In this document: positions 23,501 through 35,989 of the stretch, one piece after another
Layout of the letters: every line of letters begins with the position of its first letter
Numbering within the stretch: position 1 is the stretch's first letter
Source: Loxodes magnus
Lineage: Eukaryota; Ciliophora; Karyorelictea; Loxodida; Loxodidae
Length of the DNA stretch: 64,000 nt
Assembly: GCA_946699065.1 (NCBI GenBank)
Contig: CAMPDV010001214.1
Location: 62,001-126,000 of the forward strand
Reading direction: 5' to 3'
Position numbers and translations under genes: made by a program
The notes under the pieces: model-generated
What the model saw: the letters and a program-made list of their open reading frames with translations, nothing else
The model's database searches: none
What the model was told of the DNA's origin: nothing

Positions 23501-25435
23501 AAAAACTAAACTGATTGCAACTTTAATTGACGTAGAGAAATGTTTGATTCTATTGAAAGAAGAATTCTTTTTAAATAACTAAGAAGAGTCAAATTACCAC
23601 TAGGTCTCATCTTGGCTTTAGAATCATTTTATAATAACTTAACTACTTCCTTTATTATAGACGGAACAAATTCTAAGAAATTGAAATTTAGCAATGGAGT
23701 GATGTAAGGAAGTTCGCATGGACCTGTGCTTGCATTATTATACTATGACATTGTCATTAGACATATAGAAAACAAAGGAGAAATATTAGGATTCAGATGT
23801 GCTAATTTTAAGAATAGGTTCACTTGTAGAGGTTGAGCTGACGATTTAATACTATTATCGAACTCATAAAAAAATATGTAGTCACTTATTAATGAAGCAA
23901 ACTCCATTTTCAATTAGACATTTCTTAAAATAAATGTCTCCAAATGCGAAACGTTATAGTTTTTAAAAAAGAAAAGCAAAGAAACAAAACTAGACTTAAA
24001 AATAGGAGACCAAGCAATAATTTAGAAACAGCAAGTCACATATTTAGGGGTGATCCTTCACCAAAAGAAGAATCTAATTAACCATTGCAAATACGTTGCT
24101 GCAAACTATCTTTCAGCAATTAAAAAGGCAGTATTTGCATTATCAAGATATAGAAACGTAACACCTTGAAATTTCAAAATGCTTTGTAGACTGTTCACGC
24201 TTCCTAAAGCAGAATACGGTGGGGACTTAATACCTTGGACTGTGCAGTATGGAATAAATGGAATCTTGAACAGAATTGAAAAGAGCATGAGATTAATAGC
24301 CAGAAAGGCCTTCTAATCAGCAGGAAATACGTTTAATGAATCATGCTTTGTAGACCTCAATTGGATGCCATTCAAACACATGATGGCTCTTAAGTATTTC
24401 AGGTTTTTCTTTAAGATTAGAAATGAAAGCTAAAATCAACCTTAATCATCTATTGGAATATTGTTTGAGAATAATTATAAAGAGGGATATCAATATTATG
24501 ATGAAGTTTAGAAACTGGCCTCATTTTATAAAATAGAAATTGATAATAAAGAGCACAATAACAACTTAATTTAATTCAGTAAATATGTGTAGACATAAAT
24601 ATAAAAGACATATTTTGAATTAGCTCTTTCAAGATTCAGCAGAATGCCTACTGCATAAATATATACAGAACAATTTTAAAACCTAAGATAATTCCCCAAA
24701 ATAACATACACGAAATTAAACAAAAAATATTTGAAAGAAATAATTTGTATCTATAAGATTAGAAGCCAGTCTTACGCATTTCGAAAGACTCTGAAAGATA
24801 GAAATTATATTATTGAAAACCCTTTTTGTATATGCGGAGAATATGACACTCTCCAACATGTAATGGAATGTATATATTACATTGATATAAGAGAATGATT
24901 GGTCTCCAAAATTGGTTAGTGTGATATTTTGAAACTAATAAGTTACGATTAACTATATATAAACTCTTTTCCTAAGAAAAAAATAGAAATGGTGGATGAA
25001 TAAATAAAAATATTCATTCAAATGTTTATTAAAAGGAGGCGAGAAATTCTATAACAAGAGAAAGAAGAAGAGCAATACGAGAAATAATAAAAAGAAGCAA
25101 ATCTAAGAATAGAAAATTTTAATGAAGAGAATGAAGAATAATAAAAACAAGAAAACAAAGAATAAGATGTCCAACAAAATTAGATGTAAAATGATGAGGA
25201 AGAAGAAGATTGGAACGAAGAGGAAAACGATAGCGAAGATGAAGAAGAAGAAGATTGAAAATAGAAAATAGAAAAAAATGAAAGTTAGCTTGAAAATGAA
25301 CAAGAAAGGAAATACTTAGAAGAAAAAAAAAACCTAAACTAGAAAATTAGTTCTGAAGAGCAATAAACTTGATATACAATAACATTTAAAAACAATATAA
25401 TACCTTCAATTGGAAGAACATATTCTGAAAATTGA
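23501..25435 (+). CDS. LINE ORF2 C-terminal part: RT, Cys/His knuckle, acidic tail
   Basis: One frame reads about 640 codons without indel. It has the RT palm (FDSIERRIL), motif B-like GVMQGSSHGPVL near 23697, catalytic ADDLILL at 23837, the thumb region (TYLGVILHQKK), the knuckle FCICGEYDTLQHVMEC near 24825-24872, and an E/D/N/Q-rich tail (25040-25330). Six TGAs (23528, 23834, 24167, 24896, 25256, 25370) lie in frame before the one at 25433. Two align with TGG in paralogues: TP-TGA-NFK with SWHFK at 59550, and RE-TGA-LVS with MREWLIA at 55935. The TGA at 23834 sits at the aromatic position before ADD. The C-terminal stop is ambiguous. RT copies element RNA at a nicked target; this copy is 5'-truncated and cannot be autonomous. 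Confidence 0.85.
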
Positions 25436-25466
25436 AGGTACCACAAATTTTTTTGTTAAATTTAAA
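23501..25466 (+). mobile_element. 5'-truncated LINE-like (non-LTR) retrotransposon insertion
   Basis: The element is bounded by a perfect 20-bp target-site duplication, interrupts repeat copy B, carries the 3' half of a LINE ORF on the plus strand and has no LTRs. Missing are the endonuclease domain and the N-terminal part of the RT, as expected when target-primed reverse transcription stops early. The 3' end (near gaaggtaccacaaattttt) is AT-rich but not a clean poly(A) tail. The perfect duplication implies a recent insertion. Confidence 0.9.
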
Positions 25467-25486
25467 TTTAAATAATCTAACAATTT
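25467..25486 (+). repeat. Right target-site duplication of LINE insertion
   Basis: Exact copy of 23481-23500. The downstream sequence resumes the large repeat where copy A continues after its single site. Confidence 0.9.
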
Positions 25487-28183
25487 TTCAGACATTATGA
25501 AAACATTAATTACAATCTTTAATCATAAATAAAATAGATCAATGAACAAAAAATAATAACTATTTTTAATTAGAAAATGAATATTAAAACATTTTAATTT
25601 AATTTCTTGATAAGATCTTTTAAATTTAAATTAGTTGCTTTTTTTTATTTATTTTAAATAAAGCACTTTAAATATTATTATATTTATGAATATTTAGTAT
25701 TTTAAATTAAAAATTACTATATTGTATATTAAACCAAACATTTATTAAAGGAATCCTTAAATTATCAATTATAATTTAGTTGTCTAATCATTTAGAATCA
25801 AACTAGCTCATTATTAAGGTTCTTTATGAAATTGTGTACTATTACCATTATCGGCTTAGTAGAAACTTTGCTTTTTATTATGCTATATATGTTTCTTTTT
25901 ATATTGTACGAAATATTTCCCATTTTTTATAGATATAATTATAATAGTTATTAACTTACACTTTGTATATTATTTTAATTATACAAAAGATTAAAGCTTT
26001 TAACCTTTTTTGATATAATCAAAACTATATTGATTTCTTAATTATTTACACTTTCATTTTGCTAATTCTTATTATTTAATATTAGAATATAATTTTATTC
26101 TTATTTTAGATGGAATATAAGATAATTTACAAGAAAGTGAAGATTTTTATAATTTTGCATATATTCAAATTATCTATATAGTTTACTAGCAAATGTTTTT
26201 ATATGATAAATAATCAATCTATTTTTTAAAAAGCTTTCAACTTTAATAAAATAGCTTCATTAGAAATTCAAATTTTAAGATTAATAAATAAAATCAATTT
26301 TCTACATGCACAGTAGATATGCTTAAGTTGCTTATAATCAGAAAGCTTATCTTTAAAGCTTTTCTTTTAATATTACAGAATGAGAAAAATTTTAAAGAGA
26401 AAAAATACTTAATATAGCAATTTTTCTTAAAAAACTTGTTTTCCTCTTCTAAATTAACATCTTTTCGCAAACTAAAAACAGATAGTTAGTCGTAGTAAGC
26501 TCTTTTCAAAACTCTTTTACTCATCTTTTCAATTTTTAATATTTTTCTAATTATTATAATAAAGCAGAATATTTTTAAACTTGATTAATAAATTTTTGTT
26601 TCTATATTTTATATAGTTAGGCTAGATATATTATTTAGATCCTTGTTTAAATATTTTTTTAGATTCTTTGTAAATTGGCCTAAAATTTATTATTACAGAT
26701 GCATTATACCTCATTTTTTCTACTTGATTGATCATATTTTTATAAAGAGATTTTTTAGCTCTTTTTAGATTAGTTATTTTTAAAATTCGCAATATCTATT
26801 AAAAAGGTAGTTTTAAGCCCTCTTATAGAAAAAAATTTTTAACTAATTTATTTCTTCCTAAAATTGTAATTTATTTTTTTATATTTACTTCTTAAAAGTT
26901 ATTTAAAAAACTTTTCAAATCTTTTAAAATTTTATCCGTTTAAGAAAAGGATTTATCCATCCCGAAAATCTTTTGTAGCGAAAAAAGGATAATTTTTTCA
27001 CGATTTCATGGTTATTTTATTATATCTCCTTTTTTCTTGAGATCTTTTCATTTAAGTAAATTCTTATAATATTAAAAATTTTTAAAACGAATTTTTTCAT
27101 TTACTCGAAAAGATGCTCAAAATTAAAAATTGTATTTTTTCCAAAACATAAACAATAAATTTTTTTTATAATTTCAAACATAATTAACCTTATCAAAAAT
27201 ATACTTTTAAATAAAAAAGAAAAAAAGTTTTGATGAAAATTTTTCAAAAAATTTTCTTAAAAACAAAAAAACTTTTTTATTTTTACAAAAAACCATTTCA
27301 ACAAAAAAAATTTCCAAATTCTATTTTAATATAAAATTTTTTTAATTCCTATTTTTTCTCAAAAATCTTTTATATTTTGAATTTTTTCTTGAAATTTTTT
27401 CCTATTTTAAAATTTTTTATCCCGAAATAATTAAATTTATTCCGTGCAGAAAATCTTTGGTAGTGTAAAACGATGATCAAAAAAACAAATTTTTTATTTT
27501 CATGAAATTTAAGCTCTAAAATTGAAAAATAATGATAAATAAAAAACTTAATATCAAAAAATTTTATAATCCAATCGGAAACGAAAAATATTAAACTTAA
27601 ATGTTAAAATTTTATAATATCAATAAATAATTAATAATAAATAATAATAATAATTAATAATTAATAAATAATAATAATAATCAATCATAAAAAATAAATA
27701 ATAAAAAAACAAAATTTAATTTAATTTAATTTAAAATAAAATAAATACTTAATTAAATTTTTTAAATTATAATCAAGATTATTAACTTACTTTAACCTTA
27801 TAAATAATATTTTAACCACTTCACAAAAAAATGAAAATTTATACTCAACTTGAAATTTTTACTAAATCTAAAAATTAATCCATAAAATTTTATAGCATAA
27901 ATTTAAACTTTAACTTATTTCATTCTTTCATTTAACAAAATTATATTTTAAATATTTTTAAACATCACCCAGTTTAAATCAACATACCTCACTAATTTCT
28001 TTAACCTATCACTCAAACTTTTTTTTAAACTAATAATATTTAAGAATATAACAAATTTTTAATTAATAATTAAAAAACTTCATATAACTAAAAACATTAT
28101 TAACATTAAACATTCATTTAAATACATTACCAATATCTTATATCTTTAATCGTAAAATTAAATTAAGTCAAATCATAAGTTAC

Positions 28184-29270
28184 TCAACTCGAAGCTCTCC
28201 ACTTTCTTATCGTCTTGTCACTAGCTCCCGATACCAACCATCTATTGTCAACACTCAATGCTATAAAATATATATACGATGTATGTCCTTGTAAAGTCTA
28301 TATACACTCACCCTTATCAAAGTTTCAAATCTTGATTGTTTTATCATCAGAACCAGAAAATATAACACTTGAATCAACACTTAACTGAATACTTGATACA
28401 CCCCTTGTATGACCTTGAAGAGTACGAATACACTAACCAGAAGAGAAGTCCCATATCTTAATAGTACTGTCACCAGAACCTGATATTGTATATCTATTAT
28501 CCTTAGACACTATCACCGAATAAACAGAACCTGAATGCCCAGTAAGAGTTCGCACAAGCTGACCAGTCTAGAAATCCCAAATCTTTATAGTTTTATCCCA
28601 AGATTCCGATATAATATATCTAGAGTCATAGGAGATTATTACCGATATAACTATATCAGTATGTCCAGACAAAGTTCTTTGGAGATCACCATTGAGGAAA
28701 TTTCAGATCTTTATGGTGTTATCGTAAGATCCTGATACGATATAGTTAGAGTCTGGGGAGATTACTACTGATTTAACTCAATCAGTATGTCCCGACAAAG
28801 TTCTTATGAGAGCACCAGTCTATAAGTTTCAGATCTTTATGGTTTTATCAGCAGATCCTGATATAATATATCTAGAGTCATAGGAGATTACTACCGAATT
28901 AACTTAAGAAGTATGTCCTGTTATAGTTCTTATGAGAGCACCTGTCTGGAAATTCCAGATCTTTATCAAATATTCAGGATAGTCCGAACCTGATACAATT
29001 CAATTCAGGTCACTTGATATAGCTACCGATAACACAACTGAAGAGTGACCAGTGAGGGCTTAGTCTAAAAAATATTAAAGAAATACCTTTACTTTGGTCA
29101 TAACTGATTTTATTTAATAGCTTTTAGTAGCATAAGTTAGGCAGAATTTCATACTTAAAATGAAGTAGAGATATTTTCCCTAGTATGTGGCTTCTCGCTC
29201 TTAGGAATTTTCTTAAAAAAATAATTTTAGCAAATTGCTTTTCTTTTTTCTCCGTTTGTTTTTTCTCCAT
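28184..29270 (-). CDS. WD40-repeat protein, copy B
   Basis: Same structure and length as copy A: ATG at 29270-29268, a 22-nt intron at 29065-29086, an 881-nt exon 2, and a TGA stop at 28186-28184. It has seven WD40 blades. UGA again occupies the Trp of several IKIW motifs (complements of the tca in tttcag near 28700 and 28830), while the site that is GHTG-UGA-IWS in copy A reads HTSYIYF here, so one Trp has become Tyr. The preserved frame with scattered differences suggests the copies were maintained as genes or duplicated recently. Confidence 0.85.
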
Positions 29271-30806
29271 TTTAATTTTATAACTTAATTCAATAAATAT
29301 TTAATTAAAATAACTCAATTAATTTTACTTACTTAATTTCAATAAAATTAAACTATTAAATTATTTATTAAACATATTTATAAATATCTTCTAAAAAATT
29401 GATTTTTCTATTTTTGTCTTAAAACAAGACAATATATAAAACTAATAGTGTATAAACTTTTAAGATTTTAATTATTTTATATCCTTTTACTTTTAAATGA
29501 AAGGATAAGTTATTATATCAAAAGTTTATAATGAAGAATTTATATCCTTATTATAATAACTTTAATATGCATTTATTAATTATTACTTATTTGTTCTTTA
29601 AATCAAAGACTCTTAATAAAAAAACCTTATTTCTTTGTAAATTAATTTAATTGATAAATAAAATATTACAATTCTTTTAAAAGCTATTACTATTAATTAT
29701 TATTTTTCACTTACATTTAATCAAAAAAATTATTTATTTAAGCTATTTACTAATTAAAAAAAAATAAAATAAAATAAGTTTCTTATTAATTAGTTTGAAT
29801 AAATATTAAAAAACATCAAATTATTTAAAACAAAGCATTTTTAGAATCTATAATATAAACTCTTTTAATTGTCCACTTTTTTACTACTATTTAATTAAAA
29901 CTTTTTATTTATAAAGGTCTCTCTTATTATAATAAACTAATATAATTTATTATAATGTTGATTCTAAGCAAAATATATAAATGTAATAAATATAAGTAGT
30001 AGAAAGTAAATATTTAAACTAACTATAAATAGTGTGTCACTAATTTTATCTTACAATTATTAAATAGTAATATTTAATTTTATTATTAAAATAAGCTTTA
30101 ATATGTTTAATTATGTCTATTAAATATTAAATATTTTATCCTTTTAGCTTTATTAGTTATTAATTAATTTCTCTTTAATTTAGTTATAATTAATACATTT
30201 AGATAACTTTCTCTTTTATAGCAAACTAATATTTATTATTTATGTTATTTTTGTAATTATCATTTCTAATTAATAATACCTAAATTATTCTAGATTATTT
30301 AAAGATAAAAACTTAATTCTATTATTCTATTCTTATCCAAAAAACATAGTTACCACTATTAATACTCTCTTTCTTAAAATTAGTTGTTTGATATTTAGAA
30401 AATTATAAGTTTTTAAGTAAGAAAGCATATTTTTACTATCTTCTATTATTATTTTCTGAATTAATAGAAAGAGTAAACTTAACATAATATATTTCTTTGT
30501 AGTATTAGATAATATAAGTATTAGATTAGCTAGTATAAGATATTTAAAACTAAAATTAAAGCCATAATAAATTCTAGTTGGTTTTAGTCATAAAATTTAA
30601 AAAGAATACAGTCTTTAGTAGTAATAAGAAAGTATTTAAATAAAAATAATGGAAGTGAGAAAAAAATTAAACCTACAAGATAAGAGTTTTAAATCTTAAA
30701 TTGAATATTATTAATTAAAAGATTCAAGAATATCATTTACGAACTAGAATGAAATAGCTGCTAAGTTACAATTTTTCTCAATAAAATAAAATAATCAATT
30801 ACAACA

Positions 30807-31125
30807 AAAATGCATGCTTGATATTTAAAAAATATTTAAGCTTTTAAGTAGTAATAGATTGGATATTGAGCATGGCTTAACAAGTGTTTCTATAGATAAA
30901 ATAGAGTAACAAAAGTTTTACAGAAGAATTAAATAATTATAGAATTCCAGTGTTTCTAAATGAATAAAAAAGAAGTCACTAAAATTTAATTAATCAAAGT
31001 CTTAAATAAAAAAGTTGCTATTAAATGAGAAATGTACATATCCAAAGGGGTTGCCAAAATGTCTATTTTGAACTTATAAATCTAAGAATTGTCCTTTTGA
31101 AAAAACAAAAAAGTGTAAATCCTTC
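30807..31125 (+). CDS. Possible Cys-rich protein in repeat copy B
   Basis: Counterpart of 6345-6663. It reads RLDIEHGLTSVSIDKIEQ, then KCTYPKGLPKCLFWTYKSK and NCPFEKTKKCKSF. Three of the four spaced Cys pairs of copy A remain. Small indels upstream change the reading between copies, so either one copy is broken or the frame is not coding. Confidence 0.3.
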
Positions 31126-32028
31126 TAGAACTACAAATATTCAATGGCTTTTATAAAATTTAGATTGAAATATTCATGCAATAGTTTGAGATTTAAATTC
31201 TCAAAGTAGCATAATTGTACACACTCTTTAAGTTTTTCATTTTCTTGATTATCTTAAATCAAAAATTTTCAGTTGCGTTTATTTTTTATTTTCTAAAGAA
31301 CCTAATTGCTTCAGAATGAGAGTGATATCATAAAAATTATTTTATTAAGCTGAAAGGCAAACATTATTTAATTTAATTTAATATTTTCTAAGGAATATAA
31401 AAAATTGCTGTCTTTTTTCCAACTTTGCAATATCTTAGATTGAATTTGCTGCTTCATTCACTTCACTATTCAATAGACATAAATTTAAACCCCAAAATTA
31501 CAAAAGCATTCATACTTTAGTCTCTTGAAAACATTATCAGTCTAATCCTTTAAAACTCTATCTGCTTAACTTCCCTTTTCTTAATTTAGATCATACTAAT
31601 CTATTTTGATTTTCCTTATATCTCTAAGCTAAAATAAATCTAAAATACTAACTACCATAAAAAGCATTAAAGCTAGATTTTATTTTTAAATTAGTTTAAT
31701 ATACTTATTAGCAAATTTCTTGTAAATAAAAGCTTAGAATGAAATATATAGTATATTTAAAGGTTTAATGTATCTTGTTAGTTTATTAAGATACATAAAT
31801 AAGAAGTATTATACAGAATTAGGCTATCTTTAATTAAAGATACTGAGTCTAGTAATCTTAATAATATATTAATTTAACTAGTAATGCTCCAATAAATAAT
31901 CAATTAAATACTTTAATGGATTTATTAACTCTGAGGCTAGTACTTTGAAGTTGTTTTTTGGTTCGTTTGAACTTGCTACTTTCAGTTTTTTATTACTTTT
32001 AATCCTTTAAATATATACTTTAATTAAA

Positions 32029-32433
32029 ATGAAACAAATTAAATTAAATTTTCCCTTGGATTATTAAAAAGGTATAAAGAATGCTATATGGTCTAAGCTA
32101 TCAAAAATAATTTCAGTAAGAAGGCTAGCAAAGATGATTGAATATGATCAATAAGTTTATGATATAGTATTTGATGGGAAAAAGGGTTTTTATGCTTATG
32201 CATTGAATAGCTTTAATGCATATGATGCCGTTTATTTTTTTAATTGTCATTTTGTTATTTTTATTTTGAAGACTTTTTAAATACTAAATACTATTAATTT
32301 AACTATTTTCATTAAAAAGGAAAAGCTCTAACGAGTATCCACCTACATTTAGCTTCGAGCAAATAAAATAAAAAAATTTATTAGCGTGGATCCACCTAAA
32401 TCGGTATATAACTCTATTTATAATTAAATATGA
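32029..32433 (+). CDS. Hypothetical small protein upstream of the hydroxylase
   Basis: The ATG at 32029 lies about 50 bp right of repeat copy B. The first 75 codons look strongly protein-like: MKQIKLNFPLDYQKGIKNAI, then LSKIISVRRLAKMIEYDQ and DGKKGFYAYALNSFNAYD, with TAA as Gln. After about 32245 the reading becomes AT-rich and may be intronic or 3' UTR. The first in-frame TGA is at 32431-32433, overlapping the ATG of the next gene; this may be chance. No family recognised. Confidence 0.45.
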
Positions 32434-33244
32434 AAATTCAGAAGAAGAAGACTGATTACCTGTGGATCACAAGTGTATTCCTCTCATTGTATGTTATTGG
32501 AACTTATAAAAATCCAGAAATATCTAATTAAGAAGATATAAAGTAGATAGCACAGAATATCAACTTTTTTAAAGTAACTTCACCTTGGGCAATGTGACTC
32601 ATTTATTGGATTGTTGACTTAGCTTCAATATCGTCTATCACTACTTTCCTATATATTATTATTAAAGTTTTAGATAAAGATATGTCTAACGATAGTTTCA
32701 AAAAGTGGATAAAGTCTATTTCAGTCAATATGTTGGTTTTATCTTTGATGCAAACGTTCATCGATTGGACTATCTTATAGGACATAACGAAAGTCACTAC
32801 GGGTCGCACATATTTTTAGTCTGTCATTCGTAAATTATGTTATGGATGCTAGGTTTTGAACTTTGGTGGTATACATAGCATAGAGCATCACATAATATCA
32901 AATTTTTAAATCGTTATGGGCATTCATTTCATCCCTAATGGTAAAAACCTGAAGATAAGATTGGAATAACTAATTTTGCATTCGATCACATAGTAGAAAC
33001 TTATGTTTCTATGTCAACTTTATTCTACCCTATACTAATATTTCCTATTAACTACTGGGCCAAAGTATTTATATCTTTAAGTTATATGATGGTTGCTGTA
33101 ATGTCACATTGGGATAAGTTCCCATACAAATATCATCTCGATCATCATTATAAGATTATAGCTAACTATGAAACAATAATAACAATCTTCGACAAAATTT
33201 TTGGAACATATTACAGTCAAGAGAAAAAAGAGCACGACAAATGA
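32430..33244 (+). CDS. Fatty acid hydroxylase superfamily (sterol desaturase-like) membrane protein
   Basis: The start is the ATG at 32430. A 23-nt GT..AG intron at 32830-32852 restores the frame, giving SVIRFELWWYTQHRASH; the stop is TGA at 33242 (263 codons). The three histidine boxes of the superfamily are present: HRASH, HSFHP and HLDHHYK, with the usual conserved DHIVET region between boxes 2 and 3. Hydrophobic stretches at about residues 10-25, 55-75, 105-125 and 195-215 fit an ER multi-pass di-iron oxygenase acting on lipids or sterols; the substrate cannot be inferred. One in-frame TGA at 32595 (WAM-TGA-LIYW) is at a membrane-interface position where Trp is plausible. Five Gln are TAA/TAG. 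It appears complete and single-copy, unlike its repeat-rich surroundings. Confidence 0.85.
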
Positions 33245-33330
33245 TAACTCTTTATAAAATCTTATTTAAAAATAAACGCTTTTTGTTTTCCTTTATTTTA
33301 ACTTTTATTTTACTTTATTTTTCTCTTAAA

Positions 33331-33600
33331 ATGTGAAATTTCTGTAAACCTGTTTCATCTGGGAAACTAGATAAAGAGAATCGTTTTGAAATTTTAGATA
33401 TGTAGCGAGGCGTCATCTCTTTTAAAAAATAGAGAAAGAAAGTAGAAATACCAGCTGGGATTTATATTTCGGTAAAAACGGAAAAGAGTTTAAGAAAATA
33501 CATTTTAAAACTTGAGGCTGATATAGATATGAAAAATATCAAAGAGGTAACACAAGTATTTGCATTTAAAGAATGGATACTTTTATCTTTATTTGATTGA
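33331..33600 (+). CDS. Hypothetical protein downstream of the hydroxylase
   Basis: The ATG at 33331 opens MWNFCKPVSSGKLDKENRFE, continuing with VISFKKQRKKVEIPAGIYIS and VKTEKSLRKYILKLEADIDM, and reaching TGA at 33598 after 89 codons. The second codon is also TGA, here Trp if the code is ambiguous. Beyond 33600 the frame still looks weakly protein-like (SRFTTEALKSTFVQ), so the TGA at 33598 could be Trp. The frame starts 87 bp after the hydroxylase stop, on the same strand. No family assigned. Confidence 0.45.
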
Positions 33601-33716
33601 AAATAGTAGGACCAGATTTTAAATATTATTATAATTAGTCGTTTTACTACTGAAGCACTGAAATCTACGTTTGTTTAGATGTAGTATATTAAAATTTAAT
33701 TATTACATAGAACAAA

Positions 33717-34172
33717 ATGCTAGTGATATGCAATTAATATGAGTTGAACGATTGATAATCGAATTACTTTATAAAAGCATTGTAATGATTTAAATATCAG
33801 AAATATCTGAGATATAAAAAAATCGAAAGAGAAGTTACTTTTAAATCAATGATAGATTTAAAAAATAACACCAGAGAAAACAAAGGTAAAGAAAATGTCT
33901 ACTCTATGCTAGGTAAAGTTAAAAAAATAAAGAGCTGTAATAATTTAAATATCTTAGTCGTAATTTCGATCTATATAGCAGAGATCTTAAATTATGAATA
34001 TCTTGACTTTTAATTTATATAAAATAGATCTTACATATATCAGCTTATTTAAAATAGAATGCTTATTTATTTTTTGATTAAGATACTACTTAATTCCTTA
34101 AAGCAACATAAAAATTTGTTAATAATTTTTTTCATATTTCCTTAGTTTGATTCACAGCTGTATACGATTTGA
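33717..34172 (+). CDS. Hypothetical protein, possibly continuing the preceding gene
   Basis: The ATG at 33717 reads MLVICNQYELNDWQSNYF, then ALQWFKYQKYLRYKKIEREV, KSMIDLKNNTRENKGKENVY and SMLGKVKKIKSCNN. It becomes AT-driven after about 34015. The first later TGA is at 34170. Its composition resembles the 33331 frame and it could be a further exon of the same gene via a small intron, but I found no GT..AG pair that joins the frames cleanly. Confidence 0.4.
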
Positions 34173-34749
34173 GACCTTTGAAATTATTTAATTCTAAAAA
34201 TTATTGATTTCTTCAGACAATATTTTTATTTTGACTTCTATTTTTATATCAATTAGCTTTGCTTGGCTTTCTATATTACCAAACAACGTAAGCTTACTTA
34301 TTGAATATCGATCTTTTATTTTATGATTTTCGCATGATTATAAACGTTTTAAGTAAAAACTCCTCATTACTATTTCTTGTTAGTGCAAATTTTTTTAACT
34401 ATGACTGAATATGAAAAGCTTTTTAGTTTAATATCTCTTTCATTTACTAAATTTCTTATTTGTTTCGGAAAATAAAAATGTTCGAATATCTTTTTTAGTA
34501 GATTGTTAATTCACTAAATTTTTATAGCATAAATCACCCAGTTTCTTCTTATCTTTGAACTTTAGATATTGCTTAATTTAAATCTGAGAATACTTCTAGC
34601 AAATTTTAGTATTTAATTTTGAAATAATTCAAATTTTATCTTATAGAGCTGTAATTATAACTCTCTATTTCAATATAAAATGGAACTATGAATGAAAAGA
34701 AAATTAAAGGTATAATATAAGACTTTTTGCAAAAATAAATAAAAATAAA

Positions 34750-35330
34750 AATGCAAAATTAAATGTTTGGCGATCTTGGAGATATTTCAACCTTTTTCCC
34801 GCCAACTTCTAGATTGATCTAGAAACATAAAATAAAAGTTTGAAAATCTCTAAAACTCTTCTCCTTGCCCATGCTTTTTGTCCTTGAATTCTTAAATCAC
34901 CTAGATACTAGATATCATTTTTTCTTGCAAGTTTAACATATTTGTTACTATATAGTCTTTCTCTTTATAGTTTTAGTTGTTACTATCTCTTCTTTTATTT
35001 TTCCAAATACTTCTACCAGTTTTAATATTCTTTCTTGAAATTGAGAAACTTCTAGCAGCTTTTTCACAGATATATTTGAGAATTACAATATTAACATCTT
35101 TTTACTTGTCTTTTAGTTGAAATCTTGAGTAATTTTTGTCTTCAATTATTATTAGATTATTCCTTATTCTTTCAGTTTCATTTAACGGAGCAATTTTATC
35201 TGATTTTCTAATATTTTTCTAACTTGTGAATCAACTCTTTCTACTTCTATTGCTAGTTTTGAGTTTAGCTGTTCTAGTCTTGCTAAATATTTCAAATTAC
35301 GTTAAGGTCTCTTTCTTATGCCTTTGATCC
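34750..35330 (-). CDS. Coiled-coil ORF1-like protein, frame-shifted copy
   Basis: The minus strand reads a heptad-like helix (ARLEQLNSKLAIEVERVDSQ, VRKILENQIKLLR). After a frame change it reads KYICEKAARSFSISRKN, matching SDICTRIAKNFRISRKN of the 22310-23116 gene. It then reads TNMLNLQEKMISSIQ and KDKKHGQGEEFQ. Order and spacing of coil and motif agree with the other copy. At least one indel makes this a likely relic. Confidence 0.45.
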
Positions 35331-35989
35331 AATTCTGTATTTAAATTTAAATTTTTACAAAAATATGAAAATTCTATTTTTAATTTTTAAATAAATAAAG
35401 AAAAAACATACTAATTTTTCTATAAGTTAAATTTTCTCAATTAATTTACTAAAGTTTGTTTAAATCTTAAATTAAAAAAATTTTGCATCTATCGACTACA
35501 TATCTTTACGTAAAAATAAAGTTTTTAGTAATTTAAAAAATTTATTTGAGATTAAATTAATTAAACGACAAAGTTAATTTATTTTTTAAAAAATTCTTTC
35601 TTTAAAAACATTAATATGAAAAAAAGTTGCCATTTATACAATAAAATAAACTTATATAATCTATGTTTATCTCATTTAATTTGGTTAATTTATCTATTTT
35701 TTTATATAATAAAGAATTTTAATTATAGAGCGCGTAGAACCAGGTTGGTATGCAACTTTTTCAATATTAATATTAATTTAAAAGTGTTCTCATTATTCAT
35801 GTTATTCATTCTATTCATTCAGTAAATCACATCAGCTTTTCCAAGTGGAAAAAACGACCTATTAATAATAAAAAAAATGGAAAATTACTAGTAAAAAATC
35901 TCTTCTAAAAAGGAATCATCTTAGTACAGTTTTGCGTAATAAAAAATAATTTAAAAATCTAAATCATGCAATAAAAAATTTTAAGCTAT

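Larger units (their letters stand above)
23325..31978 (+). repeat. Large WD40-bearing repeat, copy B, split by a LINE
   Basis: Bases 23325-23500 match copy A around 215-400, and 25467-31978 match copy A 380-7410. The interruption is the LINE at 23501-25466. Copy B contains its own WD40 gene (28184-29270, minus) and ends at the same string as copy A, immediately before the gene starting at 32029. Differences from copy A are mostly single bases and small indels, plus a roughly 100-bp insertion near 31290-31400. Confidence 0.85.

Noticed and set aside
25103-25303. Minus-strand Phe/Leu-rich frame
   Set aside because: Antisense of the acidic E/D/Q tail of the LINE ORF.
32603-32809. Minus-strand 68-codon frame
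   Set aside because: Antisense of the hydroxylase gene, whose strand is fixed by three histidine boxes.
32820-32860. Frameshift in the hydroxylase gene
   Set aside because: A 23-nt GT..AG intron restores the frame exactly, so no mutation is needed.
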